Assembly (NCBI RefSeq): GCF_000417875.1
Contig: NW_006920881.1
Span: 471,909 to 535,908, forward strand
Direction: 5' to 3'
From: Pseudozyma flocculosa PF-1
Lineage: Eukaryota > Basidiomycota > Ustilaginomycetes > Ustilaginales > Ustilaginaceae
DNA length: 64,000 bases
The stretch's first letter is position 1. The number at the start of each line of letters is the position of its first letter. Below, piece by piece: positions 1 through 12,629 of the stretch. A program made the position numbers and the translations under genes. The notes under the pieces are model-generated. The model worked only from the letters and a program-made list of their open reading frames with translations. It did not search any database and was not told where the DNA came from.

Positions 1-447
1 CCTCGCCGCGGCCTGGTGGACCTGCTCGCGCGCCCGCGCCGCGAGGAGCTCGAAAGCCGGCACCGGGGCCATGCGCGAGCAGCTCGCGAGCGGCAGCGAC
101 GGTGGCCGCGGCGCCAGCTCCACTGTAGACGATGACGGACCCGTCTCCAGCTCGGCTTGCGTCTGGGTTTTCCGCTGCTCTGGCACCGACGATGACGGCG
201 GGCGAGCGACGGCCAGCTGCCGACCCGTGTTTAGCTTCTGGCGCGCATCGCTGAGCTCGTCGAGCATGCCTCGCGCTCCTGCCTGGCGAGAGCGCGAGGA
301 GGTGTGAAGTCCGGCCGAGGCGACGGCGGCGGCGGCGGCGGCGGAGGGTGCGTGGTTGGAGCTGCCGCTGCCGAGGCGGGCTACCAGCACCATAGGGCCT
401 GCGAGGGTGCAGGCGAGGAGCCATCCTCGCGAGGGCGTGCGAAGCAT
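1..447 (-). CDS. 5' end of an unidentified, possibly mitochondrial protein (partial)
   Basis: Reading the minus strand from an ATG at 447-445, the frame stays open for 149 codons to the window edge, so the gene is cut off. The start (MLRTPSRGWLLA...) is rich in Arg, Ser, Ala and Leu with no early acidic residue, and contains LHTSSR near residue 47, a segment often seen in fungal mitochondrial presequences. A (GCC)n stretch gives a run of Ala near residue 37. I recognise no domain. Import into mitochondria is inference from composition only. A competing minus-strand frame at 381-1202 is Arg/Ser/Pro-rich and looks like a shadow. Confidence is moderate because only the N-terminus is visible and no intron can be checked. 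Confidence 0.45.
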   Translation of the reverse strand, partial: MLRTPSRGWLLACTLAGPMVLVARLGSGSSNHAPSAAAAAAVASAGLHTSSRSRQAGARGMLDELSDARQKLNTGRQLAVARPPSSSVPEQRKTQTQAELETGPSSSTVELAPRPPSLPLASCSRMAPVPAFELLAARAREQVHQAAAR

Positions 448-2531
448 TGTCGCTGATGCGGGTCGAAGATGGAGAGAATAGATTGGAGGTGGATCAAAGG
501 AGAGTGGCCAAGAGAAGATGGGTAGGAGGACGAGGTGGCGGGGGCGGGCAAGGACGCAGGTCGTGGGAGGAGGAGAAGCAGGCAAGGTAGGGGAAGGAGG
601 AGACGCACATGCTTGGAATGGCAGGAGCAGGGTGTGTCAGGGCAGGTCAGACTGGGTTGAGGCCCGAGCTCACCACCTGTCAGGCCCCTCGTCGCCGTGC
701 CGTGCCGTGACGAGGGGCGTGACAGGTGCGACGCGCGACGACGCTCGGTGCCGTCCTTTGCCGCCTTTCCCCGCCCTTGAGCGTCGCCAGCATCTCCTTT
801 CTCTCCTTTCTCTCTCTTTCTCTCTCTTTGACCATCGTGATCAGCACGGCACAGCGCAGAGCGCAGCAGCAGATCTATGTTCGTACCGCCAGCGTTGTTG
901 TTTTCCGCCAAAGCGGGCAGATGGACTGGCGCTGCGCACCGATGTCTCGTTTTCATCTCTGATCCGCTTGGACCCAAGCATGTAGCCTGCGAGGCAGCGG
1001 TCTGGCACACTGCACTTACTCCTGTGCGGACCTGCTCTCGCAGCACGCTCCGGACTCGTGGCGCTTGGTCAGATTGTGCGCTGGCTGGCCGGATCCGCCA
1101 CCTTGCTCCACGAACCCCGACGTCCGGTCCTCTTCGGTCTCTCGTCTTGTCTAGTCTCGTCTGCCCGTCATGAAGAGCCGTGGAGGATGACGGCGGCTGC
1201 ATCGGTCCAGACCCTCTTCCTGGCTTTCATCTGTCTGACAACACAGCCAGCTGGGGGCAGATGGCAGAGTGGACGTCGTCGATGGACGGCGGGCGGTGGG
1301 AGGCACGTTGAAAAAGCGGTGTCGCCCGACTTTTGCGTGACGGCCGCCCTCCTGCGTTTGGGTTTTGGCCAGCTTGCTGGGTTGGCCTGGCCTGGCCAGG
1401 CACAAAGGGCCCCAAGTTGGGGACTTTTGGATTTCGGATTTTCGTTTCTGTCACGCAAGGCTCTAAATTATCGCAGGCGTGGGGTTGACCCTGGGCCTGG
1501 GCCTGGGCCTCGTGCCCTGGCTGGACCCGGCGAGGCAGGCAGGCAGCAAGCAGGGCAAGCGAGAGAAAGGCGTGCAGGGTGCGTGTGGGCGGCGCCTTCT
1601 CGTCTCGCTTGCTCGCTGGAGCAGGCAGACGCCCACGGGCAGGCACGCAGGCAGGAAAGTCGGTACGGTCGGTCGGTCGGTCCCGCCAGGCTGGACACGA
1701 CTCGACTCGACTGGACAAGCCAAGCAGGAGGCAAGCAGCAGCCGGGCCAGGCCAGACCATCCCGGGCCAACCGACGGCTTTGACCTCGAACCGAAGCACC
1801 TCGTCTTTCTCTTCTAACATCACACCCCCTTCGCCGCCCGCTGCCCCCTCGTCACCTCTCAACCCCGGTCGACGGCGTTGCCGCCTCTCTCTTCGTTTTC
1901 TTTTCTCCTCGTGGCATCCCAGCTACCGCCATCCCTTTGGTGGGTCCTCGACTCGGCTCGACTCGACTCGACTCGACTCGCCCGGCTGCCTTCTTCGACC
2001 TAGCCTGACGAGGGAACACGGGGCCCGTTTGTCGTGCTCGATAGCTTCATACACCGAGAACGGATCGACCTCGCCCGCTGGCCCCCGTCTGCCTGAGTCC
2101 GATCTGCATCTGAGCCTCCTTGCCTATCGCTCACCGTTCCGTCAACGTCGCTTCTCGTCTGCAACGGCTGGCTCCCAGGCCCGACGTGGACAGGCCCGCC
2201 CCGTCAGGGCCTCTCTTGTCGCATCGCATCTTCTGAACAGGCTCGCTACCGCTCTCGCCGGCCACTGGGAACCAACGGCAATCACACCACGCCCCTCCTC
2301 TCCTCCCTGTTCCGAACAAGGGCTCACTCGATCACGAACCACGCCTCACGACACCAGCACAGCTACGGCTGGACGAAGCAAGCGGTCGCTAGCCCTCACC
2401 CGTCTCGTCTCGTCTCGCCTCGATTCGACTGCGAGCGCCCTACTCTTCACTACCCAGCTTCCGCCGCCGCATCCCTCGCCGCCGACTCGTTGCATGGCCC
2501 TGCATCTCCCTGATCCGGCAGCTCGTCGCAG
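448..2531. other. Intergenic region and 5' leader of the RasGAP gene
   Basis: About 2.1 kb with no gene I can support. It contains a CT-rich tract (about 796-830), GGCCTGGCC-type repeats (about 1383-1400 and 1744-1753), a GGGCCT hexamer repeat (about 1492-1513) and a CTCGA pentamer repeat (about 1946-1980). Open frames here are Arg/Ser/Pro-rich and overlap one another on both strands, as expected for non-coding GC-rich DNA. The distal part probably holds the promoter and 5' UTR of the RasGAP gene. Confidence 0.6.
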
Positions 2532-5500
2532 ATGACGACCTCATTTGGCTCCGTCTCCAGCGGGGGCGCCGGTGGCGACGGCATCGGCGGCCCCTCTGAG
2601 CCAAACTACTCGCATGGCACTCAGAGCTCGATTTCGAGCGCCACCGGCTACCCCTACCTCGGCATCACCTCCCACGACAGCTCCATGTCGCTGGCCTACG
2701 CCAACAACACCCCCTCGTCCCACAGCACCGCGCTGCCAGACCGCCCGCAACCTTCACCCGCAGTCGGCGGCGGGTCTGGTGGGTTCAACATTGCAGAGGG
2801 TTCCAGCTCGAGTCAGGTCCTGATTGCGAGTGTGGTGCAGAGGCTCGTCAATCGCGTGAGTCCCGTTTGAAGCCTGCCCGGCGGCGCTCTTGGACCGAGA
2901 GGCAGACGCGACGCTAAAGTATAGCCCTTGTTGTGTTCCGCCCCGCTTTCAAACCCTGGCTCCGCTCGCCCTACTGCAGCTGCCATGCAACTCGGGATGG
3001 CGCCTCTCGGCACTGAGGGAGGACGAGCTGGTGCGGGCGAGCGTAGCGACGTTGGTCGGCTTCAGTCGCTTCCAGCTCTTCGCCGTCATCCGTGAGCTGC
3101 TGGCCGCACTCGAGGGCCTCAACCGCTCCAGCGGTCAGCAGGGCGGCGCCGGCGCCGACGAGAAGCTGTCGGTGGCGCTGCTGCAGTCGCACCTCTTCAT
3201 GCTCAAGGTCCTGGTGTCGTGCATGATTCACCACTGGCGGTGCTCGTGCCGCGACAGCCCACCGGCGCCGCAGGCGGGCCTTCAGCAGCAGGATCCGACG
3301 TCGTCGCTGCCCCAGGGCTGGCGCGATCCGCCGCCGATGGACGACACCCAGGCCAAGTACGTGCTCAGCGTCATGACCACCTTTATCAAGCAGACGGCGG
3401 CGCGCGAGGAGGCCGTGCATCTCGGCGCCCTCGACGGCCAGGACCCTTCCTCGTCGTCGTCCAAGGGCAGCAGCGGGGGCGGGAGTGGTGGTGGCGGCGT
3501 CGGAGGCAAAGGCGACTCACACGGCGGCCGGTCGATGCCCTCGGAGCGCTCGCTGCGGGAGCTCGACATGCGCGGCCAGACGACGAGCTTCTCGAGCACC
3601 AAGAGCTACGGTCGCTCCGGTCGAGACGACGGCGATGCCAAGGACTCGGACCATGCGTCGATCCATGAAAAGACGCCCGAGATCTTCACGCCGAGCTCGC
3701 TGGCGCTGGCCAACGGGTCCAGCCTCTTTATCCTCTACCCGGCTTTTCCGCCGACGCGCTCGCCGTTCGACCTGCCCGAGCACCGCGGCGGCGTCAGCGG
3801 CGCGCGGATCGGCGAGTCGGCGCGGCGCGAGGGTGTCCCGCGCTTCAACCCGGACTCGTGGCAGTCGACCATGACGCTCGACCGCGAAGGCGAGAGCTTC
3901 GACAACGCCAGCTACCTCTGCACCGCAGTCTACCGCATGGCGAGCCAGGTCGTCTTCTACCTCAGCGCGAGCAACTGGGTCGTCGTGTTTGCACGCTTCC
4001 GCAACCGGCTGGCCTACCTCAGCTCCACCGCCGAGGAGTCGCCCAACACGATCGAGCTGCGCCTGCTCGAGTGCTCCAATCTCCACCGCGTCCGCCTCTC
4101 CAACGTGGTCCAGGAGCTCTGCACGTCGTTCCTCCACCTCAAGCGGCCGGCGCAGTACACGGTCGCGCTCGTGCTGCGCCGCGCCGTCTGGTCGTGGATC
4201 CAGTACCACCCGCTCGAATTTTCCAATCTCTCGCTGTCGAGCCGCCGCCTCGAGGGCGGGCCCGACGTCCTGTTTGACCAGGTGCTCAGCCTGGCCGAGT
4301 CGACGCGCAAGAAGCTCGCCTTCTGGCCGCTGCTGACGACGCTCCTCATCCTGTGCCCGGACGTGATCGGCAAGGCCGTGGTGGGCGAGGGGCGCAAGGG
4401 CGGCGGCAGCCTGCCCAAGAAGCTCAACTTCCTCGAGACGCTGCGCAAGAACGCCAAGAACAGCAAGCTGGGCGACATTGTCGCCCTCTGCTGCGTCGAC
4501 ATCTGCAAGGCGGCCGCGTGCACGCCGCGCTCCGACACGGGCCTCCGGCTGCTGGTGCCCGACTTTGAAGCCGACCTCAAGGACAAGCTCTTCGACCCGC
4601 AGAGGCCGCTGGTCAACTCGAGCAAGCAGGTCGAGATCGCCCTCATGATTGACTTTTTCGTCGCCATCTACCGCCTCGACCCGTCCAAGGCGATGCGCGA
4701 GCTGGTGCCCATCTGCATGGCCGACAGCAGCCCGGCGGCGTTCAAGGTGGCGCTGGTCAAGGCGTGCGTGCTCATGGCCAGCGAACGCGACCGGCTGCCG
4801 TGGAGCCCCGACGTGAGCCTGCTCTACCCTCAGATCGGCCGCGTGCTCCGCAACACGTTCAAGGACATGGTCTACCGCCTGCCGCGCAATGACGGCGGCC
4901 GCGATGCGGCGACGGCGGGCTCGGCATCGTCGATCAAGGGCGACAAGCGCACCGCGTCGCGGACCGCAGCCGCCTTCAACCGCACGGGGGCCGTCAGCAT
5001 CGACGAGGGCGCTGGGCGCCACGAACTGCTGCAGGCCATCCTGCAGCTGTGGCTGTTTGACATCAAGGCGGCCTCGCACGGCCTCAGCTTCGAGCACTCG
5101 ACGTCGATCCAGACCCTGTGCGGCTCGGCGCCGTTTGACCGCGAAAAGGCGCTGCGCGCCTCGCTCCAGGTCGACAGCGTCCTCTCGCTCATCTACACCA
5201 TTGCCGTGCTCCTCGACACGCCGCACAATTACGTCGCGTACCGCACCAGCGCCGGCTCGATCCTCTCGCACCTCTTCGACACCGCCTCTTCCGACGAGTC
5301 GCTCGCCCGCTTCCTCCGCCACGCCGTCGAGTCGTGGCGCTCGTGTGCGCCGTGCATCATGCAGCTGATCGGCGAGCGCCTCATCTTCAGCGAAGGCACC
5401 TCGAGCCAGCGTCCCAGCCTCGACTACCTCAAGCTCGGCATCATGCGGCAGCTCAAGCTCTTCAACGGCTTTGTCGAGCCGGCGGGCGCCGAGGGCGGCG

Positions 5501-8500
5501 CGGGCGGTGTCGTGGCCGCGGGCAAGCTGCCGGCGACGGCCGGCACGCCGACCGTGGTGCTCGAGATCGCGCTGCTGCTGACGATCTGCTCGAGCGACAC
5601 CGACGTCTGCTCGGCGGCCATGCAGTGTGCCGGCGTCCACGCCGACCTGCGCCGCTCGCGCCACCTTGGGCCCGGCGCCGGCGAGGCGCGGCCGGACGTC
5701 GCCGAGTGGGACCGTTTCTTCTCGGAGCTGGCCGATCCCACGTTTGTCCAGACCGGGCGCATCGCGCAGCAGAAACGCATCCGGTCGCTGCTGCGCGACA
5801 TCCGGACGCCGTCGCTGGCCAGCTGGATCGCGTGGAAGCAGGCCTACCGGCGGTGGGCGGCGCTGACCCAGGTCGTGGCGCGGCCCATCGCCGACGACAG
5901 CGGCGACTCGGCCCAGGAAAAGGCGGCGCAGTGGCACAACTTCGCCGGCTTCCTGTGCGCGTTTGGGGGCGCGTGCATCGGCGACGAGGCGGTCCTGTCG
6001 GGCGGGGCGGCCGACGACGTGGCCAGGCTGCTGCCGCGGCTCGCCGACAACGAGCAGCCGGCGCCGCTCATCGAGCGCTTCCTCCAGGAGATGGTCGACC
6101 TGCTCGTCTCGGACTCGCTGTGGGTGCGCGAAAAGGCAAAGGAGACGCTCGGCCTCGACCTCGGGCACCGCCTCAACGACATCCTGCTCCGCCAGATCCA
6201 CGCCGTGCTGAGCGACTTTTTCGATAAGGACACCGGCTACCCAAAGACGGCCGACATGTACACCGTCTTCGTCGAACAGAGCATCGGTGTCGTGTCGATG
6301 GTGCTCGGCCGCATGTCGGACGCTGGCGTGGGCGGCGGAAGCGGTGGCGGCAGCGTCGAGGGGACGGCGTCGAGCGTCGACATCGGCTCGCTCATGGTGC
6401 TCTACGTCGAGTACGCCAACTCGCTCGGCCGCGGCGAGCAGGCGCTGAGGATCAAGGTGTCGATGTGCCAGATGTGCGAGGCGCTGATGAAGCGCAAGGC
6501 CCACTTTGCCTTCACCAATGAATTGCGCGTGCGCAACCGCCTCTTCCAGGCTCTCACCACCTGGACCTCGGACCCGGCCGACGACATGCCTGTCCTGGAC
6601 AAGCTCGAACGGCTGCAGCGCGAGCTCGACGTGTCGTGCCTCAAGTGCATCTCGATCTTCCTCGACCGCCTGCCACTGCTGCTGGCCGACGATGCGCTGC
6701 TGCTCGACGACAAGGTCGAGTGGGCAAGGACCCGCCAGTTCTCGCTCTACTTCAACTACTTTATCAAGATCCTCAACCGTGCCAGGATCTCGGAGGCGGC
6801 CGCCAACGAGCGGAGCATCCAGCAGCAGCAACAACAACAACAGCAGCAGCAGCAGCAGCAGCAGCAACACCAGCAGAATCAGCAGCAGCAGCACAAGGGA
6901 GGCTACGGCGCCGCGTCGTCGGCATCTGCGGCTGCGACGACAGCGGGGCGCAACACCGGCAAGGATGCTGGGCGGAGCTTCGGCCCGCTGCGCGAGTCGG
7001 CCATCCTGGCGCTGTCGAACCTGCTGGCGTCCAACATCGACAGCGGCCTGCACAGCTCGCTGCCGCTGGCCTATCACGAGGACACGCGGATCCGCACGGC
7101 CTTCATGCAGATCATGACCAACGTGCTCAACCAGGGCACTGCCTTTGACGAGCTCGAGCGGCTCGGCGCCAAGCACCGGCAGAGCCGGCTGGTGGAGCTC
7201 GTGTGCGGGCGCGACCTGCAGCTGGCGCTGTCCATCTGCCAGGTCTGCCGCGGCTGGGACGTCGAGCAGCTCGACACGGTCCTGCTGAGCATCTTTGACT
7301 CGCAGGGCGGCATCATCCGCTTCCTCAAGGCGGCGCTGGCCGAGGAGATCCAGATGACGACGACCGAGGAGATGGTGTTCCGCAGCAACTCGTTCCGCAC
7401 CCACCTGCTCTCGACGTTTGCGCGCACCCACGGCTACGAGTACCTCCGCTCCATCATGGCGCCGCTCATCTCGCAGATGGCCGAGAAGCCCAAGGGCTGG
7501 TCGTTTGAGATCGACCCGACGCGCCTCGAGCCGGGCGAGAGCGCCCACCGCAACCAGGCCCGGCTCGAGGAGATGGCGCAGGCCTTTATCGACGCCATCT
7601 GCTCGTCGGCCCACCGCGTGCCCGCGGTGCTGCGCGAGTTGTGCCGCCACATCCGCCACCTGATGGACGAGCGCTTCCCCGCCTCGCGCTACCAAGGCGT
7701 CGGTGGCCTCATCTTCCTGCGCTTCATCAGCCCCGCCGTCGTCGCGCCCCAGATCATCGACATCAACCTCACCGGCCCGGGCAAGGAGCTGCGCCGCGGC
7801 CTGCTCCTAATCAGCAAGATCCTCGTCACGCTCGCCAGCAACAACCTCTTCCCCAGCCACAAGGAGCCCTTCATGACGCTGCTCAACGACTTCCTCAAGA
7901 ACAACGTGTGGAAGGTGACGGCCTTCCTCGACCAGGTCTCGGACGCGCGGACCGACCCGGACCGCCTGTTCGCCGCCGACCAGCCGCTCGGCCACGGCAT
8001 CCACCCCTACGGCTACGGCGTCAACCAGCACGATCAGGCGGTGTTGCACAGGTTCCTCTTTGACAATGTCGACAAGATCGGCAAGGACCTGCTGGCCCGG
8101 GTCGATGCTGCACCCGCCCCTGCCGCCGCACCACCGGCCGCCGACGACATCGACGGCGACGAGGAAGACGAGTTCGTCGACGACGACGAGGGAGGCGCGG
8201 GCGCGGGGACCAACAGGGGCGGCCGGCGGCTGCTGGCTCGGCGCTCCGGATCCGGCGAGTCGCCGCTGCGCGACGGCAAGCGGACCTACGACGAGCTGTG
8301 CCACGCCCTCGCCGAGGCGGGCGACCCCAAGATCGACGAGCCGCCGGACCTCGCGTTTGGCGGCGGCAACTTCCAGGAGTTCCTGCGGCGCAACAGCGGG
8401 CGCAACATCGACGAGGAGCTCTACCGATCGGTCTTCTACGAGGGACCGCCGTCCAAGGCCGGGCGCCCGGTGCTCTACTACAACTTCCGCAACCAGGCCG

Positions 8501-11500
8501 CCGAGACCATCGACTTTGAGGGGCTCATCCTCCACTCGCTTCAGGTGCTGGAAAACTACAGCAACCGCCAGTTTGACATGCTCGTCGACCTGACGGCCTG
8601 CGGACAGGAGCACATGACGCCGCCGCAGTGGATGCTCTACTTTAGCTCGATGGTGCCGCGCAGCGTCATCAACAACCTCGTCAAGCTCTACGTCCTCAAC
8701 GTCAACACGGCCGCCAAGGTCTACTGCCGGTCGTGGTGCTCGCCGTCGGGGTCGTCGTCGGCGGGTGGCGGCGGCGGCGACGCGGCTTCGGGGCGGGGCG
8801 AGTCGTGGTCGAAACTGGTGCCCGTGTCGGCGCAGCACTTTTGCAGCTCGATCGCCGAGCTCGAGGGCCACATTGACCGGCGCAACCTGGCCCTCGACCC
8901 GCAGACGGTGTCGATCCTCACGGCGCCCACCGAGCTGAGCTTTGACCAGATCACCATGGTGTGGTACTACCGCAGCCTGACGCCGGTCCGGTTCCGCATC
9001 GGCGGCGAGCACCTGCAGATCACGTCGCTCAAGGCGCAGGAGGTGGTGCCGGGCGTGCCGGCGTGCCTCAACGACGTCTTCCACCTGTCGGACGTCGACG
9101 ACGTGCGCTCCGTCTCGGTGCGCGGCGACGACAACACGTTCTTCCTCACGTGCCGCAACGGCAGCATGTCGTTCCTCTTCAACAGCCAGGACCGCGCCGA
9201 GATTGTCCAGGCGCTGCGTCAGGCCAAGGCGCGCGTGTCCAAGGGCAAGAGCACCAAGTCGGTCGAGCGCACCGTGCGGCCGAGCGACGTTCCGGGCACG
9301 CTGCTCAACATGGCCATGCTCAACATCACGAGCGACGACTACGCGCTGCGGCTGAGCGCCTACAACCTGCTGTGCGCCCTCAGCACGTCGTTCAACTTTG
9401 GCGCCAGCAGCGCGCGGCGGCGGCTGCTGTGCTCAAAGGCGCTCGCGCTGCCCGCCAACACGATGGCCTTTGTGTCGGAGCTCAGCCGCGACTTTGCCGC
9501 GGCCGCGCCTGGCGTCACGCTCGAGTTCCTGCTGTCGTTTTTCGACGGCTTCGAGCGCGCCTCGCCCAGCCAGAAGACCATGTGCCTGCACTACATGTCG
9601 CCCTGGCTGCTCAACCTGGTCATGTTTACCCACACGTCGCGCGACCAGCAGGCCGAGTACCAGAAACGGATCAAGGAGATCCTCAACAGCCTCATCAGCA
9701 TCACGACCAAGCAGCCCGACATGTACGCCATCATGCAGCGCTGCGTGTGGTCGCAGATCAGCAAGCTCGACGACCTGATCCCCGTCTTTCTCGAGGTGTT
9801 TGCCGAGGCGGCCATGGACTCGGGCCTCCACACGGCGCGCTTCGAGGCCATCCTGGACACGATGGTGTCGTTTGCCTCGATCAACCTGCGCGGGAAGCTC
9901 CTCGCCCGCCTGCGCCGCGCCATCGCCAAGACGGCCCAGAACCCGACCGTGTCCAAGCTGCACGACAACGCCGCCTGGAAGGAGATTGCCACGCTGACCC
10001 GCATGAACATGATGCTCTCGTTCACCAGCGGCATCGAGGCGCTCCTCTACCTGCCCGAGCTGCTCCACGTCATCCTCCTCCTCGCCGGCAACGGCGTCGA
10101 CGCCACGCGTTACTCGATCTACGGCACCGCCGTCAACATGGTCCACTCGCTCTGCACCGAAGACGCCCGCGAGGCCAAGCGGCCCGACGAGTCGATCGCA
10201 CGCACGCCCGAGGGTGTTGCCCGGCTGCGCGCCCTGCTCGAGCGCTTCGCCGAGCCCGAGTTTGCCCGCCTGTTTGGGCTGCCCCCTGCTGCCGCCGCGG
10301 CCACGACGCACGCGTTCAACGCGTCGGCCGACGTGGTGCGCGAGTCGCCCGACAACGACGCCATCGAGCGCCTCGCCTCGATCATGTACGAGGTCGCCGA
10401 GATGGCCGCGCCCACCGTCGACGCCGCCAACAGCTGGCGCGCGCGCCTCTCGAGCCTCGTCACCAGCACCGCGTTCCAGTACAACCCCATCATCCAGAGC
10501 CGCGCCTTTGTGCTGCTGGGCTGCCTGGCCCAGGGCGAGATCGACGACGACCTCCTCTACCAGATCCTCGTCTCGTTGCGCGGCAGCATCAGCGAGTGGG
10601 CCCAGAGCAGCAACGACGCGCCCATGATCAGCATCGTCACCTGCCTCAGCAAGGTCGTCAAGATCCTCCCCACCCGCTCGCGCTACCTGCCGCAGATGTT
10701 CTGGCTCGGCGTCTCGATGGTGCAGTACGGCCACGTGCCGCTCTTCAAGGCGGGCGTCGAGCTCATCTACGCCACCGTGACGAGCGTTTGCAAGCGCGGC
10801 ATCCCGGCGCGCGAGCGCACCGAGATCATCGCGTACCTGCTCGACGCGCGCTTCGAGTTCCGCGAGGCGGCGTGCAAGCTCGACGACGAGACGGGCGTCG
10901 ACTTTGAGATCAACTTTTCGTTTGGCATGGCGGCGCTCCTGGTCAAGGGCCTGCGCCACCCGAGCACGCGCGAGGCCACCGCCGAGCTGATGCAGGCGAT
11001 GCTCCGCTTCTGCGCCTTTGACGCCGCGGGCGAACCCAAGTCGCTCGGCGGCCAGATCCACGCCAGCCAGCTGGGATTCTTCATCGGCCTGCTGCCCACC
11101 GCCACCAAGCCCGAAGAGTTTGGCCGGCTGCTGCAGCTCGCCGGCGTCGGCGCCGCCCAGTGCGAGGCGGCCGTCGAGGCGCGTCGCGCCGGCTACAACG
11201 GCCTGTTCGAGTACGTCGATGTGCTCGAGAACAAGATTGCGCTCCTCGTCGTCACCCTCGTCGCCTCGCTCCTCCAGCACGCCGAGTCCGACGCCGAGCG
11301 CCTCCTCCTCTACGGCTTCCTCGAGGAGTCGGCGCGCGAGGTGCCCGCCATTGTCTCGATCCTGTGAGTGTGCCGAGCCGGGCCCGACCGACGCCGAGGC
11401 TTGCTCCTCGCCGTGTCGTTCCGAACCCCACCGACTGACCGTGTTGCTACCGTCCCTTCCTCCTTTGCACGTCCTCGTACGCTCCTCCTCGCCGCCGCCG

Positions 11501-11795
11501 CAGGTACGATTCGCTGGCGCCGGGGATGCGCGAGGTCTCGGTCAACTCGCAGAACGGGGCCATCCTCGATGCGGTGCACGGCATCGCCCAGACGGCCGTC
11601 TCGGAGCCCGTGTTTGCGGCCCAGGCCCACGAGACGGCCAAGCGGGGCGGCCCTGGCGCCTACCTCGAGGAGAGCGGCTATGCGAGCCTGCTCGAGTGCG
11701 GCGCCTTTAGCCCGCTCAAGGAAGGGCGGCGCCTGGTGCTCGCCAAGCTGTCGACGCAGCTGCTGGCCGGCCTGATTGACGTCGGCACGACGTGA
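2532..11795 (+). CDS. IRA1: Neurofibromin-type Ras GTPase-activating protein (IRA1/IRA2, NF1 family)
   Basis: Negative regulator of Ras that stimulates GTP hydrolysis at membranes. Proposed CDS: exons 2532-2855, 2980-11363 and 11504-11795, giving about 2,999 aa, within the usual range for the family. All junctions are GT-AG (GTGAGT donors) and join VQRLVNR to LPCNSGW and restore the C-terminus. The RasGAP domain lies near residues 1500-1750. The arginine finger is R1576 in VFRSNSF, and the second conserved Arg is R1689 in FLRFISPAVVAP; their spacing (113) is close to human NF1 (115). A Sec14-like segment (VLYYNFRNQ..., about residue 1935 onward) and a PH-like segment follow, as in neurofibromin, then a helical C-terminal region. 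A 16-glutamine run starts at residue 1389, just before the GAP domain, probably a disordered insertion. Starting at 2532 is supported by an adequate AUG context (cgcagATGa) and the clean splice. The symbol is a family name; which IRA paralogue it equals is unclear. Confidence 0.93.
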
Positions 11796-12629
11796 GGCGA
11801 GGGGGGTTTTGCCAGGACGAGGAGGGAAAGACGCGGAAGAAGACACGACACGGCGACGGTGACGGCGATGGCGATGGGAACCAGGCGAGACAAGCTTCTG
11901 TATCACTGCCGCACTTGCTCTCTCCTCTCCCCCTCTTTTTCCCTTCGCCCTCGATACCGACTACTATTCTGCTGCTGCTGCTCTGCACGGCGCAAGCTGC
12001 TCATGGGATCCATCACTTGCTACGATCGATGCGCCGCTGCAGGCAACGAGCGTAACGACGAACGAAGACGACAGACGGGGCTGCTGGCCGCCGCGTCGTT
12101 CAGCTGGCCTGCCTGTCCTGCCCGCTGGCTCGGCACGTTGGCACGTTGGCACGTCCACGCTGCCCAGGCCCGGAACCGAGAGGGCAGCTGCGCTTGGTCC
12201 AGCAAACTTTTTTTTCCTTCTTCCCCCGGCCTGCCTCTGGGCTGCCGCCCTGCCTCGCCCTCTCTGAATTTTTCCTCTAGCCTGGGCTGGGGCCTTGCTG
12301 CATTTGAGTTCAAGGCCGGCAGGCCACCACAGGTAGGCAGGGCCCAGACCAAGCTGGCCCACACCCCGTCAAACCCTAGGCCTCTCGTTCGTGTCCCTCT
12401 GTCGAGGTGCGGGTGCGGGTGCGGGAGCGGGCGCGGGCGCCGGCGCGGGTTTGCTCGGTCGTCGTCGGCGGCCAGCAGGCAGGCGGCACAGAGGCGGTGG
12501 TGGTGTTGGCCCCCCCCGGACAGCCTGAGGAGGGGCGGGCGAACCCTTTTTTTCTTCTCGCGACCACCATCCACCCATCATCCTCTTCGCACCCTTGATC
12601 CATCCCCACCCACACAAAATCATTTCACC
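11796..12629. other. Intergenic region between RasGAP and TCTP genes
   Basis: No supported gene. The first part is the presumed 3' UTR of the RasGAP gene. The second part, with pyrimidine-rich stretches and a pyrimidine-rich run up to 12629, is the likely promoter and leader of the TCTP gene. Simple GCGGGT/GGGCGC repeats lie at about 12410-12445. Confidence 0.55.

Noticed and set aside
381..1202. 273-codon minus-strand frame
   Set aside because: Arg/Ser/Pro-rich throughout, no recognisable motif, overlaps several plus-strand frames; behaves like GC-rich non-coding sequence.
3517..7695. 1,392-codon minus-strand frame opposite the RasGAP gene
   Set aside because: Shadow of the plus-strand coding frame in GC3-rich DNA; Arg/Ala/Leu/Val-rich with no domain, while the plus strand has clear RasGAP motifs.
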